A DNA stretch of 52,404 nucleotides from Mediterranea sp. (in: CFB group bacteria) (GTDB taxonomy: Bacteria; Bacteroidota; Bacteroidia; Bacteroidales; Bacteroidaceae), in NCBI GenBank assembly GCA_031287715.1, contig JAITSN010000089.1:1-52404 (forward strand). Direction: 5' to 3'. How positions within the stretch are numbered: the first letter of the stretch is position 1; each line of letters begins with the position of its first letter. This document shows, in pieces, positions 41,963-50,732 of this stretch. The notes beneath the pieces were generated by a model, which was not told where the DNA came from, did no database searches, and saw nothing but the letters and a program-made list of their open reading frames with translations. Made by a program: the position numbers and the translations under genes.

Positions 41963-44046
41963 CAACGCGTGACATAAAATACCTGACCGGAGTAGGCCCC
42001 CAGAAAGCAGCTGTTCTGAATAAGGAATTGAAGATCTTTTCTTTGTACGATTTGCTGTATTACTTTCCTTATAAATATGTAGACCGTAGCCGTATCTATT
42101 CTATAAACGAAATAGACGGCAGTATGCCCTATATACAACTCAAAGGCAAGATCTTGGACTTTGAAACCATTGGCGAAGGCCGGACGCGCCGGTTGGTGGC
42201 TTCTTTCGGGGACGACACCGGAGTGATTGACCTGGTTTGGTTTCAGGGCATCAAATTTATCAGGGGAAAATATAAGATTGGAGAAGAATATTTAGTCTTT
42301 GGCAAACCCAACGTGTTTAACGGAAGGATCAACCTGCCGCATCCCGATATGGAAGATCCGGCGGGTATGGTGTTGTCCAATATGGGGCTGCGCCCGTATT
42401 ATGGAACAACGGACAAGATGAAGAGCAATTTCCTCAATTCCAACGTAATTGAGAAGATGATGGCCACTGTGGTACAGCAAATACAGGAACCGCTTCCGGA
42501 AACGCTTCCGCCTTACATCATAACCGGACACCATTTGATGTCGCTGACCGATGCGCTGAAGAATATTCATTTCCCGGCAAATCCCGATATGCTGCGGAAG
42601 GCCGAATACCGCATTAAATTTGAGGAATTGTTCTATACGCAGCTTAATATCCTGCGATATAGCAAAGACCACCAACTCAGGTACAGAGGATATGTTTTTG
42701 AAAATGTAGGCGATTTCTTCAATACATTCTATCACCGGAATCTTCCTTTTGAACTGACTGGGGCGCAAAAGCGGGTGATTAAGGAAATTCGTCAGGATGT
42801 AGGCTCCGGACGGCAAATGAATCGTTTGCTGCAAGGCGACGTAGGAAGCGGTAAAACGCTTGTGGCCCTGATGAGTATGCTGATTGCCTTGGACAACGGC
42901 TATCAGGCCTGTATCATGGCGCCGACAGAGATTCTGGCAAATCAGCACTACGAAACGATCAGCAAATTACTGTCCGGCATGAATGTACGCGTGGAACTGC
43001 TGACCGGCTCCGTGAAAGGAGCAAAGCGGAAAAGCATCCATGCCGGACTGATGACCGGAGATGTGAAGATTCTGATAGGGACGCACGCGGTGATAGAAGA
43101 TACGGTCAACTTCTCCTCATTAGGATTGGTGATCATCGACGAACAACACCGCTTCGGCGTAGCACAGCGCGCCCGGCTATGGAGCAAGAATGTACAGCCG
43201 CCTCATGTCCTGGTGATGACGGCGACCCCGATTCCCCGCACATTGGCTATGACGTTGTATGGAGACCTGGATGTTTCCGTTATAGACGAACTGCCGCCGG
43301 GAAGAAAACCGATTACTACCATACATCAGTTCGACAACAGGCGTGAAGGGTTGTATCGTTCCATCCGCAAACAAATTGAAGAAGGACGGCAGATATATAT
43401 CGTATATCCGTTGATCAAAGAGAGCGAGAAGATCGACCTGAAGGATCTGGAAGAGGGTTTCGTCCAGATCTGCAAAGAGTTTCCGGAGTATACCGTCTGT
43501 AAAGTGCACGGCAAGATGAAAGCGGCGGAAAAAGACGGGCAAATGCAACGTTTTGTTTGTGGCGAAGCACAAATTATGGTAGCTACGACTGTGATTGAAG
43601 TTGGAGTGAACGTACCGAACGCCTCGGTTATGGTGATTGAAAACGCAGAACGTTTTGGCCTGTCTCAACTGCACCAGCTAAGAGGAAGGGTCGGTAGAGG
43701 CGCAGACCAGTCATATTGTATCCTCGTGACCGGTTATAAGTTGACGGAAGACGTCCGGAAACGACTGGAAACCATGGTACGAACAAATGACGGATTTGAA
43801 ATAGCGGAAGTAGACCTGAAACTGAGAGGCCCCGGCGAACTGGAAGGTACGCAACAGAGCGGAATGGCTTTTTCCCTGAAGATCGCAAACCTGGCAAAAG
43901 ACGGGCAACTGTTACAATATGTGCGCGACATAGCGCAGCAAATCGTAAACCGTGATCCGGAAGCAACGTTACCCGAGAATGAAATACTTTGGAAACAACT
44001 GAAAAACCTGCGAAAAACCGATATAGGTTGGGCCGCAATTAGTTAA
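41950..44046 (+). CDS. recG: ATP-dependent DNA helicase RecG
   Basis: Branch-migration helicase of recombination and fork repair, 698 residues. N-terminal wedge/OB domain (about 60-160), then helicase motifs: Q/I region [12 protein letters not shown], Walker [17 protein letters not shown], Ia [57 protein letters not shown] and [14 protein letters not shown], and the RecG-type C-terminus. Length matches the family. Last gene of the pdxJ operon, followed by 344 non-coding bases. Confidence 0.97.
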   Translation: MFDLTTRDIKYLTGVGPQKAAVLNKELKIFSLYDLLYYFPYKYVDRSRIYSINEIDGSMPYIQLKGKILDFETIGEGRTRRLVASFGDDTGVIDLVWFQGIKFIRGKYKIGEEYLVFGKPNVFNGRINLPHPDMEDPAGMVLSNMGLRPYYGTTDKMKSNFLNSNVIEKMMATVVQQIQEPLPETLPPYIITGHHLMSLTDALKNIHFPANPDMLRKAEYRIKFEELFYTQLNILRYSKDHQLRYRGYVFENVGDFFNTFYHRNLPFELTGAQKRVIKEIRQDVGSGRQMNRLLQGDVGSGKTLVALMSMLIALDNGYQACIMAPTEILANQHYETISKLLSGMNVRVELLTGSVKGAKRKSIHAGLMTGDVKILIGTHAVIEDTVNFSSLGLVIIDEQHRFGVAQRARLWSKNVQPPHVLVMTATPIPRTLAMTLYGDLDVSVIDELPPGRKPITTIHQFDNRREGLYRSIRKQIEEGRQIYIVYPLIKESEKIDLKDLEEGFVQICKEFPEYTVCKVHGKMKAAEKDGQMQRFVCGEAQIMVATTVIEVGVNVPNASVMVIENAERFGLSQLHQLRGRVGRGADQSYCILVTGYKLTEDVRKRLETMVRTNDGFEIAEVDLKLRGPGELEGTQQSGMAFSLKIANLAKDGQLLQYVRDIAQQIVNRDPEATLPENEILWKQLKNLRKTDIGWAAIS

Positions 44047-44116
44047 AACCTGCATTATCCGCAGAGCTTTTGCAAAAAAAAGTTAAGAAAAAGGCAGTGT
44101 GTCAGGAACAAAACAC

Positions 44117-44124
44117 TATCTTTG
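44117..44124 (+). promoter_or_regulatory. Candidate -7 element, M23 gene (distal)
   Basis: TATCTTTG exactly matches TAnnTTTG about 270 bases upstream of the M23 start. No clear -33 element. Confidence 0.3.
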
Positions 44125-44214
44125 GAGAAATCTTGTGACAAAACACGAAAATCACGTTGATTTTATGCAAGTGACGAATATTTAAAAGTATTCCTCCCCC
44201 TATAATCCAAACGG

Positions 44215-44222
44215 TACATTTG
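44215..44222 (+). promoter_or_regulatory. Candidate -7 element, M23 gene (proximal)
   Basis: TACATTTG exactly matches TAnnTTTG about 90 bases upstream of the small frame at 44310. It would give a leader that includes the small frame before the M23 gene. Confidence 0.4.
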
Positions 44223-44309
44223 GGGAGACTTAGTCGGCTTATCAAATCTATCCTCGTGTTGTTGCGTTATTTACAGGTTTGCAATTATATAAAAAAGAGG
44301 AGTGATTTG

Positions 44310-44387
44310 ATGGAAGTTATTTTAGTATTATCTAATTGGAGCTTGGTGTTTAGCTCTTCTTATTTATACTTTTACGCCAAGCGGTAA
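44310..44387 (+). CDS. Possible 25-residue leader-type peptide with a strong ribosome-binding site
   Basis: ATG at 44310, seven bases after GAGGAG (44297-44302), opens 25 codons (MEVILVLSNWSLVF, then a Ser/Tyr-rich end, YFYAKR) stopping at TAA 44385-44387. The M23 gene's first ATG follows 3 bases later. Shine-Dalgarno motifs are uncommon in this phylum, so this one stands out. It may be a leader peptide coupled to the downstream gene or a small membrane peptide. No homology is claimed. Confidence 0.35.
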   Translation: MEVILVLSNWSLVFSSSYLYFYAKR

Positions 44388-44390
44388 AAA

Positions 44391-45293
44391 ATGGTTAGAG
44401 AAAAAATGAATGAAAAACGAATGAAATTTAATTGTATCAAAACGATATTGGTAGTTGTGGCCTCAATGATCGGCCTAAGCTCATTTTCACAGGACTTGGT
44501 TGCACGTCAGGCACCCATAGACAAGAAACTTAAAAGCGTAGATTCACTCGCATTACACAAGCAGATCAAGGCTGAACAGGCCGAACAGCCTGCATTCGAT
44601 CTGTATCCGGAATGGAACAATGCCAACGCGCATAATTATGCTACGGCCACTGTTCCGGAGTCCTATACCATTGATCTGAAAGGTTTCTATATGCCTACCA
44701 CTCAGAGGCGTATTACTTCGCCGTTCGGACCTCGCAGAAGAAGAATGCACAACGGCCTGGATGTGAAGGTTTATGTTGGCGATACCATTCGTTCCGCATT
44801 TGACGGGAAAGTACGTATCGTAAGAACAGAACGCAGAGGATATGGACAGTATGTCGTAATCCGCCACAATAACGGCCTTGAAACGGTATATGGCCACTTG
44901 TCCAAACAGTTGGTAAGAGAAAACCAGCCGGTGAAAGCCGGAGAAGTGATCGGGCTTGGAGGCAATACAGGGCGCTCTACCGGATCACACTTGCACTTTG
45001 AAACGCGCTTTCTGGGAATCCCTATCGATCCGGCGTTATTGTTTAACTTCCCCAAACAAGATATTGTAGCTGATGTGTATGTCTTTAAAAAAGGTAAGAT
45101 CAATACGAAAACGGCAGGAACGTATATGGCTGCAGGAAAAGACGGTGTGATCAGATACCACAAAGTGAAAAACGGAGATACATTGTCAAAGATTGCAATT
45201 CAGCGTGGTATTTCCATCAATACGTTGTGCAAGCTGAATCGTATTACAAAAAAGACGATCCTGAGGCCGGGGCAAGTATTGAGATGTTCATAA
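44391..45293 (+). CDS. M23 metallopeptidase with C-terminal LysM domain
   Basis: Periplasmic zinc endopeptidase that cleaves peptidoglycan cross-bridges. Signal peptide (about 15-33, FSQD cut region), then the LytM/M23 domain (about 105-215) with the zinc ligands in MHNGLD and GSHLHFE and the YGHLSK His, all present. A LysM domain (about 250-300: YHKVKNGDTLSKIAIQRGIS) binds peptidoglycan. Three in-frame starts are possible: 44391, 44406 and 44421. I report the longest; 44421 (MKFNCIKTILVVV) gives the neatest signal peptide. Function in cell-wall remodelling or division is likely; the exact substrate is unknown. Confidence 0.93.
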   Translation: MVREKMNEKRMKFNCIKTILVVVASMIGLSSFSQDLVARQAPIDKKLKSVDSLALHKQIKAEQAEQPAFDLYPEWNNANAHNYATATVPESYTIDLKGFYMPTTQRRITSPFGPRRRRMHNGLDVKVYVGDTIRSAFDGKVRIVRTERRGYGQYVVIRHNNGLETVYGHLSKQLVRENQPVKAGEVIGLGGNTGRSTGSHLHFETRFLGIPIDPALLFNFPKQDIVADVYVFKKGKINTKTAGTYMAAGKDGVIRYHKVKNGDTLSKIAIQRGISINTLCKLNRITKKTILRPGQVLRCS

Positions 45294-45303
45294 TCAAGTA
45301 TGA

Positions 45304-45370
45304 CTTTGTTGCAGTGCCTGCTGAGGCGGGCCATCTGTTGCAAGTCCCCGCTGCATTATCGGCTTTCCGG
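45304..45370. repeat. Decayed copy of the GC-rich dispersed repeat
   Basis: Segments GGCGGGCCATCTGTTGCAAG and CGGCTTTCCGG follow the order of the dispersed repeat at 35587 and 52300 (GCCATCCGCTGCAAGTCC ... GGGCTTTCCG) but with many changes and a gap. It is judged by eye to be a degenerate relative. Confidence 0.45.
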
Positions 45371-45384
45371 AAAAGAAGAGTATA

Positions 45385-45449
45385 AAGGATAAAAAACCAG
45401 GGTGGCTCATTAAACGAACGTTTAATGAGCCACCCTGGTTTTTATCCTT
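45385..45449 (+). terminator. Near-perfect 65-base inverted repeat after the M23 gene
   Basis: Arms of about 31 bases (from AAGGATAAAAAACCAGGG to CATTAAACG and back) match exactly apart from one extra A, with the centre at about 45416-45418. The right arm includes CCACCCTGGTTTTT, giving a GC-rich stem followed by a T run, a strong intrinsic-terminator shape. An alternative is a palindromic element remnant. Confidence 0.6.
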
Positions 45450-45581
45450 CCTATATATTATATATATTATACTTGCTTCCTATATATATATTGCTGCTGG
45501 CGACGCTTCGCAGAACGGAGAAATGGTTTTTCCACCGTGGAACGGCATTGATACGGCATCTAAATTGCCGATTGTCAATTG
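45450..45581. other. AT microsatellite and spacer before the tsaC promoter
   Basis: A TATATATTA-type microsatellite occupies about 45452-45491. It is followed at 45517-45549 by GAAATGGTTTTTCCACCGTGG, whose order matches the GAAAATGGTTTCCACACTGT part of the 41-bp array unit. No gene seen. Confidence 0.45.
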
Positions 45582-45612
45582 TTGTCTGTATTTCAATATT
45601 TGTATATTTTTG
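45582..45612 (+). promoter_or_regulatory. Promoter of the tsaC operon
   Basis: TTG at 45582-45584 is followed, after 20 bases, by TATTTTTG (45605-45612), an exact TAnnTTTG at the normal Bacteroides spacing. It predicts a leader of about 20 bases to the ATG at 45638. Confidence 0.6.
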
Positions 45613-45637
45613 CAGCACACAGATAAATCCGTTAAAT

Positions 45638-46204
45638 ATGATAATGAGAGAAGATATAAAGAATGCGTGCAATGTGATGGCCAAGGGAGGAGTGATTCTT
45701 TACCCCACGGATACGGTTTGGGGATTGGGTTGCGACGCAGCGAATCCGGAGGCGGTTAGCCGGGTGTACGAAATTAAGCAGCGGACCGACAACAAACCCA
45801 TGCTGGTGCTGGTGGATATGCCGCCGAAAGTCATGCTCTACGCCGGAGAGATCCCCAATATCGCCTGGGATTTGATTGATATGGTCGAAAATCCGCTGAC
45901 CATTATCTATCCGGAAGCCAGGAATCTGGCTCCCAATCTTTTGGCGGAAGACGGCAGCGTGGGTATCCGCGTCACTCGGGAAAAATTCAGCAGCCAGCTG
46001 TGCCAGCGTTTCCGCAAGGCAATCGTGTCCACATCGGCCAATCGGAGCGGGCAGCCGGCGCCGGCGAATTTCAGCGAAGTCAGCGAAGAGATCAAATCGC
46101 TGGTAGACTATGTGGTGACCTACCGGCAGAAAGAGATGAACAACCCGGCTCCTTCAAACATCATCAAGTTAGACAAAGGCGGAGTATTCAAAATAATTAG
46201 GTAA
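45638..46204 (+). CDS. tsaC: L-threonylcarbamoyladenylate synthase (YrdC/TsaC type)
   Basis: Makes threonylcarbamoyl-AMP for the t6A37 modification of tRNA. The 188-residue protein is a single YrdC domain without the extra Sua5 C-terminal domain. Visible: GGVILYPTDTVWGLGCDA, KQRTDNKPMLVLV, VGIRVTRE, and the KxR/SxN-type STSANRSGQPAPA. The start at 45638 (or 45644) is chosen over an upstream in-frame ATG because of the promoter at 45605. Its stop shares a base with the ClC start (TAATG), so the two are coupled. Confidence 0.94.
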   Translation: MIMREDIKNACNVMAKGGVILYPTDTVWGLGCDAANPEAVSRVYEIKQRTDNKPMLVLVDMPPKVMLYAGEIPNIAWDLIDMVENPLTIIYPEARNLAPNLLAEDGSVGIRVTREKFSSQLCQRFRKAIVSTSANRSGQPAPANFSEVSEEIKSLVDYVVTYRQKEMNNPAPSNIIKLDKGGVFKIIR

Positions 46205-47994
46205 TGAGGAAAGAAAAGACCGGTTTGATGCAGCGCTTGCTTACATGGCGGGAGAAACACACCACGGGGAAGAAGTTTGTGCTGATGCTTAGCTTTGTGG
46301 TGGGAATCCTCGCGGCATTGGCGGCAATACTGCTCAAACAGCTGATTCACCTGATACAGAATTTGCTGACGAACAGCTTCAGTGCAACGGGCGCCAACTA
46401 TCTTTACTTAGTTTATCCGGTGGTGGGCATCTTCATCGCCGGTTTATTCGTGCGTTATATTGTAAAAGATGATATCGGCCATGGGATAACGAAGATCCTG
46501 TATGCCATATCGCGGCGCCGGGGACGCATCAAGTCGCACAATACGTGGTCGTCGCTGATTGCCGGCTCTATTACGATCGGCTTCGGCGGATCGGTGGGAG
46601 CGGAAGCCCCCATTGTGCTGACAGGTTCGGCCATCGGCTCCGGCTTGGGCGGCCTGTTCAAGATGGATCAACGCACGCTCATGCTGCTGGTCGGTTGCGG
46701 AGCGGCCGGAGCTGTTGCAGGCATCTTCAAGGCGCCTATTGCGGGATTGGTGTTTACGATCGAAGTACTCCTGCTCGACCTGACGATGACCTCACTGCTT
46801 CCTTTGCTCATCTCGTCGGTGACGGCGGCAACGGTATCCTACATCCTGACCGGCACCGAGGCGATGTTCAAGTTCAGCCAGGACCAGCCTTTCGAGTTCG
46901 AGCGCATCCCCTATGTGATCCTGCTGGGTATCTTTTGCGGGTTGGTCTCGCTCTACTTTACCCGTGCGATGAACTTTACCGAAGGCATCTATGCCAGGAT
47001 CAAAAGCCCTTACGGCAAGCTGGCGCTTGGCGGGCTGATGCTAAGCATTTTGATCTTCCTTTTCCCGTCGCTCTACGGCGAAGGCTACGGCACGATCGAG
47101 CTGCTGCTCAACGGGACAAGCAATACGGAATGGGATACCGTAATGAACAACTCCCTGTTCTACGGGCACGGAGGCATCCTGCTCCTTTACCTGCTTCTGG
47201 TGGTGCTCTTCAAAGTATTTGCTTCAAGCGCAACAAACGGCGGCGGCGGTTGCGGCGGTATTTTTGCACCTTCGCTCTTCCTGGGCTGCATTGCCGGCTT
47301 CGTCTTTGCCCACTTCAGCAACTACTTTGAATTTACGCCCGAGCTGCCCGAGAAAAACTTCGCCCTGATGGGTATGGCCGGAGTTATGAGCGGAGTTATG
47401 CACGCCCCGTTGACGGGCGTGTTCCTGATAGCCGAACTCACCGGAGGATACGACCTGTTCCTGCCGCTGATGATGGTCGCCGCAAGCTCTTATCTGACCA
47501 TCATCATCTTCGAGCCGCACAGCATCTATTCCATGCGGCTGGCCAAGAAAGGCGAGTTGCTGACCCACCATAAAGACAAAGCCGTACTGACACTGATGAG
47601 GATGGAGCATGTGGTGGAACGGAACTTCACAACCGTCGGCCCGGATATGGATCTGGGCGAATTAGTCAAGGTCATTTCCGCTTCGAGCCGCAACATCTTT
47701 CCGGTGCTGGATAAAGACGGCATACTGCTGGGCATTGTTTTGCTCGATGATATACGCAACATCATGTTCCGCCAGGAACTATACCACCGGTTCATGGTGC
47801 GCAAGCTGATGATTGCCGTACCAGCCCAGCTCTATGATACGGACAACATGGAGCAGGTGATGCGCACGTTCGACGAAACACAAGCCTGGAACCTTCCGGT
47901 GGTGAACATAGAAGGAAAATACCTCGGCATGGTGTCCAAATCGAAGATCTTCAATGCCTATCGCAATGTACTTGTTCAATTCTCGGAAGACTAA
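46204..47994 (+). CDS. ClC-family chloride channel/antiporter with CBS pair
   Basis: Membrane anion channel or H+/Cl- exchanger, 596 residues. N-terminal transmembrane domain (about 20-440) with ClC signatures: GGSVGAEAPIVLTGSAIGSG (gating Glu kept, with Ala where EcClC has Gly), FKAPIAGLVFTIEV (position of the internal proton Glu kept), and GGGGCGGIFAPSLFLG. The two Glu suggest a transporter, not a simple channel, by analogy with EcClC. The C-terminal part (about 460-590) is a CBS-domain pair that may sense nucleotides. Translationally coupled to tsaC. Confidence 0.95.
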   Translation: MRKEKTGLMQRLLTWREKHTTGKKFVLMLSFVVGILAALAAILLKQLIHLIQNLLTNSFSATGANYLYLVYPVVGIFIAGLFVRYIVKDDIGHGITKILYAISRRRGRIKSHNTWSSLIAGSITIGFGGSVGAEAPIVLTGSAIGSGLGGLFKMDQRTLMLLVGCGAAGAVAGIFKAPIAGLVFTIEVLLLDLTMTSLLPLLISSVTAATVSYILTGTEAMFKFSQDQPFEFERIPYVILLGIFCGLVSLYFTRAMNFTEGIYARIKSPYGKLALGGLMLSILIFLFPSLYGEGYGTIELLLNGTSNTEWDTVMNNSLFYGHGGILLLYLLLVVLFKVFASSATNGGGGCGGIFAPSLFLGCIAGFVFAHFSNYFEFTPELPEKNFALMGMAGVMSGVMHAPLTGVFLIAELTGGYDLFLPLMMVAASSYLTIIIFEPHSIYSMRLAKKGELLTHHKDKAVLTLMRMEHVVERNFTTVGPDMDLGELVKVISASSRNIFPVLDKDGILLGIVLLDDIRNIMFRQELYHRFMVRKLMIAVPAQLYDTDNMEQVMRTFDETQAWNLPVVNIEGKYLGMVSKSKIFNAYRNVLVQFSED

Positions 47995-47999
47995 CTTCA

Positions 48000-48083
48000 T
48001 TTACCATTTACCATTTTAGTAAATGAGATGGTATCAAATGGTAAATTGTAAATGGTATCAAATGGTAAATTGTAAATTGTAAT
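48000..48083. repeat. ATTTACC-type spacer repeat with a 24-bp tandem copy
   Basis: CATTTACCATTTACC-type sequence between the ClC gene and fmt. It includes two identical adjacent 24-base copies (48029-48052 and 48053-48076), each beginning TGGTATCAAATGG. Same vocabulary as at 1.2 and 37.0 kb. The spacer breaks what would be a close operon link between the ClC gene and fmt. Confidence 0.75.
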
Positions 48084-49070
48084 ATGGATAAGGTGATAAG
48101 AATCGTATATATGGGTACGCCGGAGTTTGCGGTGGAACCCCTCCGCAGGCTTGTTGAAGGAGGGTATCATGTGGTGGGTGTGATTACGATGCCCGACAAG
48201 CCCGTCGGCCGCCACCACAATGCGCTGCAAGCCTCGCCCGTGAAGCAATATGCCATGGCCCGCAACCTACCCTTGCTGCAACCGGAGAAACTGAAAGACG
48301 AAGAATTTCTCAACGCACTGCGAGCCTGGAAAGCCGATTTGCAGATTGTTGTCGCCTTCCGCATGTTGCCCGAAGTAGTGTGGAATATGCCCCGGCTGGG
48401 CACGTTCAATCTTCACGCATCGCTGCTCCCGCACTACCGCGGCGCAGCTCCCATTCACTGGGCGGTGATCAACGGCGAAACCGAAACAGGCGTTACCACC
48501 TTCTTCCTGACCCACGAGATAGACACCGGCGGGATAATCCGGCAGGCGCGCCTGCCGATTGCCGATACCGACGATACAGGTATCGTTCACGACAAGCTGA
48601 TGATGCTTGGCGGAGAACTCGTTGCCCAAACAGTCGATGCCATCCTCGAAGGCACGGCAAAGCCCGTTCCGCAAGAAGAAATAACCGTGACGGGCGAACT
48701 TCGCCCTGCTCCGAAAATATTCAAAGACACCTGCCGGATAGATTGGAATCAACCCACCAAACGTATTTATGACTTTATCCGCGGACTCTCCCCTTATCCC
48801 GCTGCCTGGACGGAAATGGAAACACCGGACGGAAAACGCACCGCAATGAAAATCTACCAAAGCGAGAAGCTGCTCAAACCACACCGCCTGACGCCCGGAA
48901 CCGTTGACACCGACGGGAAAACCTATCTGAACATAGCCACCGCCGATGGATTCCTGTCCGTTAGATCCCTACAGATCTCAGGCAAAAAACGCCTGGCGGT
49001 AGAAGAATTGCTTCACGGATTCAAAATCGGTGAGAATACTAATACAAAAAAGACTACCTTCGTCTTCTGA
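48084..49070 (+). CDS. fmt: Methionyl-tRNA formyltransferase
   Basis: Formylates initiator Met-tRNA. The 328-residue protein has YMGTPEFAVEPLRRL, the active-site block FNLHASLLPHYRGAAPIHWAVINGETETGVT with catalytic Asn, His and Asp (HEIDTG), and a C-terminal OB-like tRNA-binding domain (about 210-320, RPAPKIF, GLSPYPAAWTE). Length and order are typical. It follows the ClC gene after a repeat-filled gap and precedes truA by 16 bases. Confidence 0.97.
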   Translation: MDKVIRIVYMGTPEFAVEPLRRLVEGGYHVVGVITMPDKPVGRHHNALQASPVKQYAMARNLPLLQPEKLKDEEFLNALRAWKADLQIVVAFRMLPEVVWNMPRLGTFNLHASLLPHYRGAAPIHWAVINGETETGVTTFFLTHEIDTGGIIRQARLPIADTDDTGIVHDKLMMLGGELVAQTVDAILEGTAKPVPQEEITVTGELRPAPKIFKDTCRIDWNQPTKRIYDFIRGLSPYPAAWTEMETPDGKRTAMKIYQSEKLLKPHRLTPGTVDTDGKTYLNIATADGFLSVRSLQISGKKRLAVEELLHGFKIGENTNTKKTTFVF

Positions 49071-49086
49071 ATTAAAGTAGTAAAAC

Positions 49087-49860
49087 ATGCAACGGTATTT
49101 CATTTACTTAGGCTACGACGGGGCAAACTACCACGGTTGGCAAATGCAGCCCAACGGGATCAGCCTGCAGGAATGTGTAATGGAGGCATTGTCCACCTTC
49201 TTGCGGAAAGAAACACAAATAGTCGGCGCCGGACGCACCGATGCCGGAGTACATGCTACATTGATGGTTGCACATTTTGATTATGAAGGCGAGCCGATCG
49301 ACACCGCGCTGGTAATAGAAAAACTGAACCGGATGCTGCCGGAAGACATCTGCATTTACCGGATCCGCAAAGTTAAGGCCGATGCACACGCCCGTTTTGA
49401 TGCCATAACACGCATGTACAACTACTACGTGGCTACCCGCAAAACCCCCTTCAACCACCGCTACCTTTATTATACCCGGAGCCAACCGGATATCGAATTG
49501 ATGAACAAAGCCGCCAAAACCCTGTTCGACTATTCGGATTTCACCAGCTTCAGCAAACTGCATAGCAATGCCAAAACCAATAACTGCAAGATCATCCATG
49601 CCGAATGGGTGCAACAAGACGACGCCACCCAAGTCTTTTCGATCCGTGCCGACCGTTTCCTGCGCAACATGGTACGCGCCATTGTAGGAACAATACTTGA
49701 GGTAGGCTACAAAAAGATAACCGTCGACGAATTTCGGCAGGTGATTGAACAAAAAGACCGGAAAAAAGCCGGAACCTCTGCTCCCGCACAAGCACTGTTC
49801 CTCGTTGATATAACCTATCCCGAAGAACTGTTTGAAGACGACCGGCTGTTTTCTCTTTAA
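49087..49860 (+). CDS. truA: tRNA pseudouridine(38-40) synthase
   Basis: Makes pseudouridine at positions 38-40 of the tRNA anticodon stem. The 257-residue protein has the catalytic Asp in [11 protein letters not shown], plus [34 protein letters not shown] and [17 protein letters not shown]. Length is normal for TruA. It lies between fmt and the DUF3256 gene (21 bases). Confidence 0.95.
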   Translation: MQRYFIYLGYDGANYHGWQMQPNGISLQECVMEALSTFLRKETQIVGAGRTDAGVHATLMVAHFDYEGEPIDTALVIEKLNRMLPEDICIYRIRKVKADAHARFDAITRMYNYYVATRKTPFNHRYLYYTRSQPDIELMNKAAKTLFDYSDFTSFSKLHSNAKTNNCKIIHAEWVQQDDATQVFSIRADRFLRNMVRAIVGTILEVGYKKITVDEFRQVIEQKDRKKAGTSAPAQALFLVDITYPEELFEDDRLFSL

Positions 49861-49881
49861 ATCTGTTATTATATCGAACGT

Positions 49882-50571
49882 ATGCGCAAACAATTATTCG
49901 CCATCGCTTTAATCCTTTCCCCCTTCGTGCTCCGCGCTCAAGAAGCCCGGACGCTATTCAACAGCATACCCGAAGCTATGCTGCCCATGCTTTCGCCGGT
50001 CAATCGCGCCGACTTCATCGACTTCATCGACAGCGGGATGAAAGCACGGGTGAAGAACAAATTCGGAGACATGTCGGAAATGACAGACTTGACCGATAGC
50101 TACATCCGTATAAAACCAACCGACCGTTCCACTTGGGAAATGAAAGTACTGCCTGCGAACGACTCCACTAAGATCATTTGCGTGGTATCCACCGTTTGCG
50201 GTCCGGCTTGCGACAGCGCTGTGGATTTCTATACAGCCGGCTGGGAAAAACTCACCGCTTCGGATTACCTGGCTGCACCGGTGGCGGACGACTTCTTTCA
50301 ACTCCCCGATTCGACAAGGCTCGACGATTATACCCGTTACCGCAACGGAATGACGATGACGCTCGCCACGGCCGCCCTGTCCGGACAAACCAATACGCTG
50401 ACCTTCACCCTGACCACTCCCACCTATGCCGGTAGCAGTGCAGAACGGCAGAGCCAAACAACCGGGCCGCAACCGTTTCTTCGCAACCCGCCGGTTTACC
50501 TGTGGGAAAACGACCCGCTGAAGGGAACATACCTCTTCAAACGTATTGAAACGCCGATGGACGCCGATTAA
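49882..50571 (+). CDS. DUF3256-type exported protein
   Basis: A 229-residue exported protein of the DUF3256 type, known only in Bacteroidota and without an assigned function. Signal peptide MRKQLFAIALILSPFVLRAQ (cut after RAQ); the mature part starts EARTLFNSIPEAMLPML, has NRADFIDFIDSGMKARV, ICVVSTVCGPACDSAVDFY and ends in LYLWENDP-like VYLWENDPLKGTYLFKR. Two Cys in VCGPAC could form a disulfide. It follows truA by 21 bases and may be co-transcribed. Confidence 0.82.
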   Translation: MRKQLFAIALILSPFVLRAQEARTLFNSIPEAMLPMLSPVNRADFIDFIDSGMKARVKNKFGDMSEMTDLTDSYIRIKPTDRSTWEMKVLPANDSTKIICVVSTVCGPACDSAVDFYTAGWEKLTASDYLAAPVADDFFQLPDSTRLDDYTRYRNGMTMTLATAALSGQTNTLTFTLTTPTYAGSSAERQSQTTGPQPFLRNPPVYLWENDPLKGTYLFKRIETPMDAD

Positions 50572-50732
50572 CCCAAAGACTTTCCCGGCACAACACCCTT
50601 TATCCCGCCCACGTTCGTGCGTGAACAACCTGTTCATTCCCGGACATCCGTTCCCTTCGGTAAGGCGCTCGACATGAGCACCTTTTCCTTCCGGCACGTC
50701 GATTGACACTCCGCCTTCATATCATCAGCTTT

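Larger units (their letters stand above)
44047..44390. other. Intergenic region upstream of the M23 gene, two promoter-like elements and a small frame
   Basis: 344 bases with no large gene. On the plus strand there are two exact TAnnTTTG matches, TATCTTTG at 44117-44124 and TACATTTG at 44215-44222. They are followed by the small frame at 44310-44387 with a strong Shine-Dalgarno. Confidence 0.5.

Noticed and set aside
45385-45449. Terminal inverted repeats of an insertion sequence
   Set aside because: The two arms are adjacent with no transposase between them, and no direct target duplication is apparent.
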